DNA of 64,000 bases from Xylocopa sonorina (Eukaryota; Arthropoda; Insecta; Hymenoptera; Apidae), in the NCBI RefSeq assembly GCF_050948175.1, contig NC_135201.1, forward strand, positions 4,960,001-5,024,000, in the 5' to 3' direction. Below the pieces are notes generated by a model. That model was not told the origin of the DNA, made no database searches, and saw only the letters and a program-made list of their open reading frames with translations. The position numbers and the translations under genes are program-made. Shown piece after piece: positions 13,454 to 23,695 of this stretch (position 1 is the stretch's first letter; each line of letters opens with the position of its first letter).

Positions 13454-15029
13454 AACGAATAGTTTTAATACTAAACAAACGAAACAGTAGAAACAGTTAC
13501 AGATATTTCACTAGTTAACAAATGTTAACATGGAATCATTCTACAGCATTGAGGGGTTAAGTAGTTGGAATTCACATATTGCCCGACACGTGACGAATGA
13601 ACACAATCTTAATCAATTATCATACATACTACAGTTTAAGGTGTACAAATTTTTGCAGAAACGCTCGTAACAATAGAGTTATAGGTTATCCATAATAATT
13701 TCGAACAAAATATTCGAATAACGCGCGAGTATAACTCTTAGAATGCATGCACTTCGTGCATTAAACAAGAGACGAAGATCACAAAATAGATACGTGCATT
13801 AGATTTCGAGCTACGTAAGCAGCTGAGAAAAAAATCAGAAAAACTCACCCACTTAAAACACACTGTCGAATGATATTAAAACTGTACCCTGGAGGATTTT
13901 TACCATCCGTTATCGTGCGTCACCAAAGTACCACTCTCTACGAGGCTCGGCGTCGGATCGTTGTTATCGATAGCTTCACTCGTGTATCGATTTCCTCGTT
14001 GTTCGATAACCGCGAAATTCAAATCGACTTGAATGCCATTCACGTGCTAATCAGTATTCCGCACAATATAGACAGTTCAAACTATATTTTATATGTTACG
14101 TGCAGGATATACTTTGTGAAATTGTTGAAGTCATACATTCCAAGTGTGCTTGATTCACTAAGTGTTAATATTATGCGAATGATGAATGGATAATACGTAA
14201 CAATCTTTCGATGATATCGATCCTTGATAAATCATGAAATTATTTATTCTCTTGAATGAAAGAAGGTAAATAATTGCAGGTTTTCCCGAATTCTGATATA
14301 TAGCATATCCGGGATATCGAAGTTTAATGAAGCACCGTTAAACAAAGCGTATGATCTATAAATAACTCTGCGATCATGCAGTAACAATTACACAATGCTC
14401 ATCGGTTTTCTTCTTCACGATTCCCGGGAATTACATGCTATCATTCGCACCAACGTTCTACATGAGCATTATTTCTACGAATGAATTCAATGAATTTAAA
14501 AAAGCTCAAGCGGAGTTCAGATCGAAACGATCGTCGACGCCATCGATTGGTAAGCTCGATCAAAAGTCGTCACGCTTGCGATTCCCACCGCGTCCCGCCT
14601 CTCGTCGCCTTCTTCTTTTTACCCCGTATCTTTAGACCGCGTGTCATCCGCAAATAAACGAGGCGAAATCGTTAACCAACTTCGCCAAACGGCCGAGAAG
14701 TAAAAAGAATCGTAAAAAGAACGAAAACGAAATCATCGAGGAAGAATGTCACGTTCGACTTGCATGATCTTTCTTCCTCGCCAGCAGAAACGTGAGGGGA
14801 ATGGCGCGTCTCTCGTGGAGACTCCTAAACGCGAATGACGTAGTCGTGGCAAAGCCGGCCGGCCAGAAACCAGTCGTCGTACAGCGTACTCCGTGCCTTG
14901 CGGGATCTCCGTCCGTTAGAAAGAGCTAAACAACTGTATTACTCATTGCCACCCATATTCAGAGGCGCGTCTCAGCGGTCGGGGATGATACTCTGGCACA
15001 ATACATCCTTTCACTGTCGGGGGTATCCT
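13454..15029. other. Divergent intergenic region upstream of Ars2 and of the repeat-protein gene
   Basis: Holds the Ars2 5' UTR and promoter on the left and the upstream region of the secreted repeat protein on the right. The open frames at 13870-14193 and 14435-14635 show no domain or splice support, and I do not call them. Confidence 0.55.
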
Positions 15030-15037
15030 TATATATA
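15030..15037 (+). promoter_or_regulatory. TATA box of the secreted repeat-protein gene
   Basis: TATATATA lies about 95 bases before the start codon at 15126, which would place transcription start near 15060 and leave a short 5' UTR. TATA-driven promoters are common in insect structural and secretory genes expressed at high level for a short period. Confidence 0.6.
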
Positions 15038-15125
15038 GAAGTATTCGCGATCGAGATTCACCACGCGATGACTCGAGGCTCGTGAGGAGCGACCAACAAA
15101 TACGACAGTGTCAGATCACTTCAGG

Positions 15126-18100
15126 ATGATCGGGGGAATTCAAACGATCCGGTTCACAACGTTCCTCCTGTTGATCGTAACGGTCATCGTTGGTTCAGGT
15201 AACTGAGATTCTCTTTCTGTGGCTTATCCGTCGTTTCCTCTGGAATAATAAATCCACCACCATTCTTACGTTCCGGTTGCGAGGAGCAAGCTGAAGAAAG
15301 TTGAGCTAGTTTTCTGTATCTGGCTGAACCCTGCGATACTTGATATAACGTAAGACAGAATACTATTCCTTTGGACTTTGTATAATGGATGGTTTATAAG
15401 TCCCACGGTAAAATAAGTACGCAATGTAACTTGTTCTACTCGTCCCTGAGAATTCTCTGATAGTTATATAACTGGCAAATGTAATGTTATCTTTGCAGAA
15501 ACGTATAAAGTTAAAAAATCTGAAATATACATAATCTCCAAGCGTTGTTGCGTTATGCTATTTCCGTTTGAGGAAAACCAGAGTTATATGACGTTCGTTG
15601 TTTATAGGAGCGTTCGGGACAAACAGAGGAAGCAGTTTAGCGCACAGTACGTATATTGTTTACAAATAAGCCAGATAAACGCTCGAGATAATTACGGTCG
15701 TCAACTGTATTTTTTTATCCTAAAAATAGGCGGCGCGTCTGCAACGGCGAGCGCATCTGCAGGACTGGGAAACTATCCTGGAAGCCACGACGGGCACAAA
15801 GGAATTCGCAGCTACGACAGTACCGGCTACAGTGGTAACAATCCGTCGAGCGGCGGGGTTAAAGGAAGCCGTGGTCGCGACTGCGCGAAATGCAAGTGGG
15901 AAGACGACGATTATTGGGAGAAAGACGAAGAGGAAACAGAGCCGGAAGAGGAAAACGATCAGGAGTGCGCGGACGATGATGACGGACAGTATAAACAACA
16001 CGATCATGGTCGTGGCCGCGGACGTGGAGGCAAACCGGGATCACGTCCGTCCGTGCAGAAAGTAGGAGCCCCTTTTTCTAGCGGTCCAGAATCGTACACA
16101 GGGACTGGAACTACCGCGAACGCCGCAAGTGGCGTAGGAACTGGCGTACCGTTTGGAACAACTCCAGGCAAAGGTACTCCGCAGACTGGAGGGTCAGGTT
16201 CGGGTTCCCCCTGGAACAAATTGTCGCCAGGGTCAGGTCAACCGTCTCCTGGTCAGCAACCTGGATCAGGATGGAACGTTGGTCCTGGATCTGCGTCGAA
16301 ACCTAGTTCGGATCAAGGACGCGGTGGTCCGAACGCGCCAGGAACTGGTTCGGATTCTTTAGGCAGCTGGAACGCGGGTCCCCGTGGTTCACCCGGTGTA
16401 GGCGGTTCGGGTTCGCCGAGTGGAAGTTGGAACAATGAACCCAAAACTGGTTCTGGATGCTCGGGCGATTATCAAACTGGCACCGGTTGCGCTCAAGGTT
16501 AGCTAGAATTTCGTTCGTGTCAATTGAGATAACTGTTTAGCGGATCGTCGAGCGACAGGTTTTCCTTTCGTATAAATTCACGGTTAAACATTTGAATTTG
16601 GAGGAATGTAGAGTGTTGAAGAAAATATCATCCGATTCTTTTTGAGTAATTAAATTGAAGAAGTTTCAAGATAATTGGAGGACTACGTACAAGGATTGAA
16701 ATGATTTTTAATTTAGGTTCAAGCGGTGCTGGTCCTGTGAAACAATCTCCAGTAGGGTTCGTTGGAACCAACATTCCAAAACAAGGATCTCCTGCCGGGT
16801 GTTCTGGAAGCACCGGGTGTTATGGACCTTCTGGACAAGGACAACAACCTGGCAGTGGATCTCCGCAAAGTGGACCTAGTGGACCGTCGTATGGACCTTC
16901 TGGAGGAGGACAACAGCCTGGTAGTGGATCTCTACAAGGTAGACCAACTGGACCTTCGTATGGACCTTCCGGAAGACCAGGACAACAGCCGGGCAGTGGG
17001 TCACCGCAAGGCAATCCTTTTCTACCATCGTATAAGCCTTCTGGAGGACAAGGACAGTATCCTGGCAGTGGATCACCACAAAGTAAACCTACTGGACATC
17101 CTTTCCTACCGTCGTATAAACCTTCTGGAGGACAAGGGCAACAGCCTGGCAGTGGATCACCGCAAGGTAGTCCCTACGGACCTTCTGGAGGACAAGGACA
17201 ACAGCCTGGCAGTGGATCACCGCAAGGTAGTCCTTATGGACCTACTGGAGGACAAGGACAACAGCCGAGTAGTGGATCACCGCAAGGTAGTCCTTATGGA
17301 CCTTCCGGTGGACAAGGACGACACCCGAGTAGTGGATCACCGCAAGGTAGTCCTTATGGACCTACCGGAGGACAAGGACAACAGCCGGGTAGTGGATCAC
17401 CGCAAGGTAGTCCTTATGGACCTACCGGAGGACAAGGACAACAGCCAGGTAGTGGATCACCGCAAGGTAGACCTCCTGGACCTTCATATGGACCTTCTGG
17501 TGGACAAGGACGACAGCCGAGTAGAGGATCGCCGCAAGGTAGTCCTTATGGATCTACCGGAGGACAAGGACAACAGCCGGGCAGTGGGTCACCGCAAAGT
17601 AATGCTGCTTTCCCAAATCTCGTTAGTGTAGCAAACGCCGTGAGTTCAGCCTCTGCCAGGGCAGGCAGCGGGCCTGCTTTTGGTTATCCAGCAAGCGGAA
17701 CGCCAACTTCTGGTTCCACTTATACACCCAGTATTCCCTCTGGCAGTTCTCCGTTCGGAAAAGCAGGAACAACCGGATCTCCATACGGTCCATCCGGAAC
17801 TCAGACACCAAGTTATAGTGGCGTTAAAGGAGGTTCTATGAGACCGGGTACTCGTATGTTTTCTGGTACACCCGCAGGCACAAGTCCTAAAACACCCAAC
17901 AGTGATGACAGCAAAATTTTTTATATTAACGTTAATCAAGCACCAGGAGGTTCTAGAGTACCTGCTAGTCAACTTGGTCCAGGAACTGGTAAGCCTTCTT
18001 ACCAACCTGGTCCTTATGGTAGCACCGGCACTGATAGACCTTCTTACCAACCAAGTGGCGTGGAAACAACAAGACCTTATCAGCCTGGTCCTTATGGTGG

Positions 18101-21100
18101 CCCTGAAACAACAAAACCGTCTTATCAGCCTAGTCCTTCTAGTGGTCCTGGAACAACGAAGCCTTCTTATCAGTCTGCTCCTTCTAGTGGTCCTGGAACA
18201 ACGAGGCCTTCTTATCAACCTGGTCCTTCCAGTGGTCCTGGAACAACGAGACCTTATGGTAGTCCTGGAGCAACGAAGCCTTCTTATCAGCCAGGTCCTT
18301 ATGGTGGCCCTGAAACAGCAAGGCCTTCTTATCAGCCTAGTCCTTATGGTGGTGGTGAAACTGGTAAACCTTCCCAACAACCTGGTAGCTTTGATAGCGG
18401 TAGTAAACCTCAACCAGGAGGTCCAGGCACAGGCTGCACGACTGGAGTTCAAGGCTGCAGAGGCCAAAGTGGATGCAATAAGGGAACAAGTCAAAATGGA
18501 TTAGCGAATTCCACACCCTGCGATCAGTACGGTCCAGCTGATGGCGTTAACAAAACATCTGGGCCATTAGGAGGTTATCCAATAGATTCCTGGCAAAGTC
18601 CTCAGCAAGTAATTCCCGGAGCAAGCGGTCAACCATCTACCGGAATTCCAACTGGTCCAGGAAGTCCATCTGGCTGTATTCCCGGAACAAGAGGCTGTTC
18701 ACCTGCTCCAACAAGTCCATCTGGTTGTATTCCCGGAACAAGAGGCTGTTCACCTGCTCCAACAAGTCCATCTGGATGTATTCCCGGAACAAGAGGCTGT
18801 TCACCTGTTTCAACAAGTCCATCTGGATGTATTCCCGGAACAAGAGGCTGTTCACCTGCTCCAATAAGTCCATCTGGTTGTATTCCCGGAACAAGAGGCT
18901 GTTCACCTGCTCCATCAAGTCCATCTGGTTGTATTCCCGGAACAAGAGGCTGTCCATCTGCTCCAGGAACTCCATATGGATGTACTCCTGGAACAAGAGG
19001 CTGTCCCTCTGCTCCAGGAAGTCCATCTGGCTGTATCCCTGGAACAATTGGCTGTCCATCTACTCCAGGAAGTCCATCTGGCTGTACTCCCGGAACAGTT
19101 GGCTGTTCATCTGGTCCAGGAAGTCCATCATACATCGACAAACCCGAAGACGCGAATAAAATCCCCGGAGAAGTATCAAAATTGTATCCATGGAATCCAT
19201 TTTTAACCGGGAAAGTGCCTACTACCAATATTGGTAATTATTTATCAACAAAAGAAGCTACAATCACTTTGTTTGTAGCCGCATCAGATTTTAAATGGCG
19301 TTTTCCCTAGGTCCATCTCTAACACCTACAATCAAACCAATCGGGCAAGGAAACGTTTTCCTTCAAGGATCTGTGAAACCAGGAAGCGTTAGCGTAGCCG
19401 CAGGAACGGGCGCTTGGAGCCGACCCGGTTCTCCAGTAGGCATCGATTCCACTGCACATGGTGTCCCTACGGTTGGTTCAATGGGTGCAGATAATCCTTT
19501 CCTCAACGCAGCAGGACCTGTACGAGGAGACACTAGCAGCCCAACCCCAGACGGGTTTGTGATCTCAGGCCCAAGCGGCATACCCATCCAAGTGACATTC
19601 AATCCTTCCAGCGACGGTAATGTTCAACCAGGAAGTGTAGGCCATCCAGTTGCTCCAGGAAGCCTACCTGGCTGTACTCCTGGAACAATTGGTTGTTCAT
19701 CGGCTCCTGGAAGTCCATCTGGCTGTACTCCTGGAACAATTGGTTGTTCATCGGCTCCTGGAAGTCCATCTGGCTGTACTCCTGGAACAATTGGTTGTCC
19801 ATCGGCCCCTGGAAGTTCACCTGGCTGTACTCCCGGAACAAGGGGCTGTTCGTCTGCTTCAGGAACTCCATCTGGCTGTATTCCTGGAACAAGAGGGTGT
19901 TCATCTGCTCTTCACCCATTCAGTAATTATCCTACCTCGACTTGGAGTACTGGACCAGCTACTGGCAGCAGTTCTACGGGAGCGAAAAATCCACTCGGCA
20001 TAAATCGTGGTACAGGAAGCGGAGGAGGTATTGGAGTCAGCGAAGACGGACTCGGGGGTCTGGCTGGGCAAAGTGGGTACAATATTGGAAATTCTCCGGA
20101 TGGGGCTTTGCCTGGAGCGATTGGCAATGCTCAAGCTTCCAGCTTTGCCAGTTCGAATGCTGGCTCTTATTCTGGAGGTACGTTCATTTCCTTTCAATAA
20201 ATCTGCCAACGGCGTGGCGGTGCTACTTGCATCTGTAGTCTTGAACTCAATGATGTTACGGATTAGGATAAGTGACCGCTCGGTGTTGAGGTTTTTTTCA
20301 CTCGTTTCGTCTCATAACCTTTAGCCATTTCGAGTGTGTAGCACTTTTAGGTGGTGTATTTTATCATAACCACTTGGGAATGTTTGAAACTCGCAGAATA
20401 ACATTCCTTCAGCCAGTAGAGAGTCAAATTTCGATCTGAAATAAAATTGATGTTAGAAATGCTAATCCGTTAAAAAGAGGAACTTGTGCAAGTGATTTAA
20501 AAGCTACCCCAATATCTGTCGGTTATAGGCGCAAGGCTACATTTTACTGATAACAATAATTGTTTTATTGGCGCGCAGAAAGTATAACTGACTTACTTAG
20601 AAAACAATTACGATAACGAATGTTACAACGTACTATACCGTATCAATTACGGTATCATTACGCGAATTCCAGTGGAACGCAAAACATCGGATCGCGAAAG
20701 GTTAAAGGACAGAAGTCTCAGATCAAGATCTTTGTTAGAGTAAACAGAGCGGAAATTCCTGAACAGTGGGAGCAAACTTCAACACCCACCATCGAATGAA
20801 TAAGAAGAGGATCCAATATAGCGAGCCGATTGATGAAATCACCTTGACAATGAAACATAAATAAGAAACACGAGCTGCCAATTAATGACAAACGCTGATC
20901 CTATCGAACAGCTTCCGCTTTCTTAACGCACGCGACGTTGCATAATTTGATATTACACGGTTGTGCGCGTTGCACAAAATATTATACAATCTAAGCATAA
21001 TACAGTTACCGTAATTCAAGCCTTTCTTTGTTTTTAAGTGGTGACACGGTCTAATCTTTTCAAGAACAGCGTATTTAAGCGACAACGACTTGCTGTTTCA

Positions 21101-21350
21101 GTGCCAGGGCTAGCTTTGGGGCTAGCGAACAGTGGAAGCTGGGCCTCTAGCGGAGCCAACGCAGCAAGTCACGCCGGAAGCGGTTCCTGGTCATCCAGTG
21201 GTGCATCCGCTCATGCTAGTAGCAGTGCAAGCAGTAAGTCTCGCATATTTAGTAAAATTAGGTAGGAACTAACCGAATCATCGGCACCTATTAATTGAAA
21301 TTGTTGTTTAAGGTTGGGCAGGCTCTGCACCAGTTTCTGTGAAAGGATAA
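15126..21350 (+). CDS. Secreted Gly/Pro/Ser/Gln-rich repeat protein, 1,477 residues
   Basis: Seven exons join in phase: 15126-15198, 15608-15646, 15730-16497, 16717-19233, 19311-20177, 21102-21233 and 21313-21350. The first exon codes a signal peptide (MIGGIQTIRF followed by a Leu/Ile/Val core and GSG). Then come an Ala/Ser-alternating segment (ASATASASAG), a short acidic patch bracketed by cysteines (near residues 88-125), GSG/PG-rich linkers, about ten copies of a 20-residue PSGGQGQQPGSGSPQG unit, a Tyr-containing block (PSYQPGPYGG with ETTK/GTTR), and 14 copies of a two-cysteine loop of the type GCIPGTRGC. The C-terminus is again Ala/Ser-rich (SWASSGANAASHAGSG) and ends SVKG. I do not recognise the family. 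Composition, signal peptide and repeats suggest an extracellular structural protein of cuticle, silk or gland secretion; that is inference. There is no chitin-binding RR motif. Exon 2 (39 nt) can be skipped without changing frame. Confidence 0.85.
16820..17610 (+). repeat. 60-bp tandem repeat coding a 20-residue PSGGQGQQPGSGSPQG unit
   Basis: Between 17161 and 17460 five units follow in exact 60-base register with only scattered substitutions; more divergent and length-variable units flank them on both sides. The near identity at third positions points to recent unequal exchange. Long open frames in other frames and on the other strand here are by-products of the repeat. Confidence 0.9.
17985..18400 (+). 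repeat. Tyrosine-containing Pro/Gly repeat block
   Basis: Degenerate units of PSYQPGPYGGPETTK and PSYQPSPSSGPGTTR alternate about eight times. Each unit carries one or two tyrosines in a Pro/Gly setting, like resilin-type elastomers where tyrosines can form dityrosine cross-links. The comparison is by composition only; no resilin domain is present. Confidence 0.8.
18660..19131 (+). repeat. Nine 51-bp repeats coding a two-cysteine loop (exon 4)
   Basis: Each 17-residue unit reads roughly SGCIPGTRGCSPAPTSP, with two cysteines six residues apart around PGT. The Arg position varies to Ile or Val in later copies. The spacing would allow a small disulphide-closed turn or intermolecular cross-links. 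Confidence 0.9.
19660..19910 (+). repeat. Five more 51-bp two-cysteine repeats (exon 5)
   Basis: Same unit as in exon 4 (GCTPGTIGCSSAPGSP and variants), separated from it by an intron and about 110 non-repeat residues. The two arrays probably arose by duplication of one block. Confidence 0.88.
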
Positions 21351-21699
21351 TCCAACACAAAAGACGATATTGTTAATGGCTGATGTTACGTTCCAATTGT
21401 TTGCAAACGACATAAATTGTAATATTATTTTATTTCGCTTCATTGGTACTTTTACTGGTAATTTATTCGACATACCGCTTACGACACACTACCGTGGCAA
21501 AATGAATCCTTATATTTTCACACCCGTAATCCCGCGCGTTCGTGTCGATGATTGACAGAAAATTAATGACGATTCCTCGAAACGATTGTACCGTGATCGA
21601 TGCGCAGATTGCTATCAGTTGATGGCCAATAAGATAATGATGTAATCGATCAACAATCAAACGGATCTAAAAGGTTCCTATTAAAGAATTGAAGAAATG

Positions 21700-21705
21700 A
21701 ATAAA
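21700..21705 (+). terminator. Candidate poly(A) signal of the secreted repeat-protein gene
   Basis: AATAAA about 350 bases after the stop, followed directly by a genomic run of A. Confidence 0.45.
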
Positions 21706-23409
21706 AAAAAAAAAAAAAACAATAGTGCTGTAATATTTATTATCCTTCAGAAATGAATAGTAACCTTGGCTGCAAGACGCCACTAGACACACTCAGGTGA
21801 ACGTTAAATACATTTGCAATTCACCATCGATCACTCTAACATCCAAATTAAACATCATTATAGCGAGAAGCACTTATGGTTTTTTTTCCGCCTCTTCTTA
21901 ATGTTCTATAGCATTGACATTAAATTCAGATCAGAAACAAATAATGTAATGTAAAAAAAAAATAATTACCATGATCAAATGATATTAATATTTAATGCAA
22001 TAACTACAAAGCTTGTCTGCCGTATTAACTTCTTAGATACGGTATATCAATTTGAACGGAACGCCACTATAATGGCTTTCGTGGCGATAATGATGACGAT
22101 ACCAATGACAACGTTTGCGCGTAACCGACTGTCTACTAACTTAAACTGACCGACAATAATGATTTACTGCTAACCGTTAACTCGTGACGATGCGAGGGCG
22201 AAAATGTTGCCTTTTAAAAATGAAAAGGAAAGGAAAAGGGATAGATGCGCGGACGAAGGAAATGAACGTTCTCAGAAAAAACACAAAGTACCTTAGAGGA
22301 TAAGAAACAATTGAAAGACTTTAGGGATTTTTAGGAACGGACACTAATCAGACGGATATTGGAGTTATGATAGCGTGTAAACCTGATGGCCAAGTGTAGA
22401 CATGCAGCGACCAGATCCACGTCGGATCGTGGGTCTATATATTGTAAGATTCAGGAGGAATTTTGCGTAATCTAAGAACCCTAAACAATTGCGTGACTGG
22501 GAAGTCGTAGCTGTCACAACGATATTATACGTTTAATAAAGTTTTTCAATGTCGTTATATGAAAATGTGTACAGAATAATTTATTCATTTAATGCTCCGT
22601 CCTACGTAATGTCGTAATGGAAATCACCATGAACGGTTTCTGTGCCATCCGTGACTAGGTGCGTCATCCCAGGATACAGAGATGCGGCCAGACGCGCCGT
22701 ATCTAAAAGGTAAATAGTTCTGTTACATTTTTATATTTGCTTATAGATCGTAGATTATTTAAGCATTAATTTACAAGTTTGTATGCCGCACACATGCTAA
22801 ACATCAAAGTTATAGTTCTTAGTTGATTGAAATCGATGACGTAAATAACGCACATCACTTCCCAGAGATTATTCATCACTGCGTTAATAGATTTAAATAT
22901 AACAGCACCTATGGAAATACCACAGATGTAACCACTTACGTAACCGATGTGTACCAAAGATAGTCGATTATCTGATACGTGTGCTAACTTATAAATTATT
23001 CATAACGACGCTAAAAGAATCTTTAATGTGCAGTTATATATATTGTTTCTGTAATCAATAGCCTCGTAGCGCCTCGGAAACATGATTTTATCGACCAAAC
23101 GCGCACATAAACGTGCAATGCATAATTATGGATAATAACTCGGTAAGAAATTGATTCTGCACTGAAAATCACTTTACAATCTACTGTGTACAAATTCTGT
23201 TGTTCAGGATATTATTTCGCAGAAAAATAAGAGGAAAGTAATTGCAGAAGAAATCATTAGAAGGCGTGAATTAAATAAGTCTTGTTTGAGGCAGTCCTGC
23301 GGTTGGTTTTATTTTCAAGGAATATTACGATCGTTGCCACATGCAGTAGAATCGTAGAGCCTATTAATTCTTTTAGAACACAATTATGTATATACGTAAG
23401 GATTAATCA
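21706..23409. other. Spacer between the two convergent structural-protein genes
   Basis: AT-rich; no coding segment with splice or domain support. I see no remnant exon that would suggest a third, decayed copy. Confidence 0.55.
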
Positions 23410-23415
23410 TTTATT
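23410..23415 (-). terminator. Candidate poly(A) signal of the glycine-rich gene
   Basis: AATAAA on the minus strand, about 280 bases beyond the stop codon at 23696-23698. Confidence 0.4.
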
Positions 23416-23695
23416 CAAATTGCATAGTTTACATCATGCGAAGCACTTATCTTGAGAAGAAAAGCTTCTCCCCCACGCGAAATTCGCACGCGCATTTCAT
23501 TCATCAGCAGTATAACAGAGTCTATATGGAGATAGAAAAAATAGGTGAATTAATGAATCTTTCTAGGCCTATATACGTTTCTGAGGTGTAAAAATTTTTA
23601 ACGTTTGATCACAGATAAAATTTTGGCTTGTTTTCAAGGTGAAAAGCAGGTGATTGATCATGGTTATTCGTCTAGGTTTTCTTCAGCAAAGCGAT

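Noticed and set aside
17646..18494. Minus-strand 282-codon open frame across the repeat gene
   Set aside because: Antisense shadow of a tandem repeat; the repeat lacks stop triplets on both strands. No start context, splice sites or domain.
18629..19228. Minus-strand 199-codon frame (LVPGIQPDG repeats)
   Set aside because: Antisense reading of the two-cysteine 51-base repeat; the sense frame has the signal peptide and consistent splicing.
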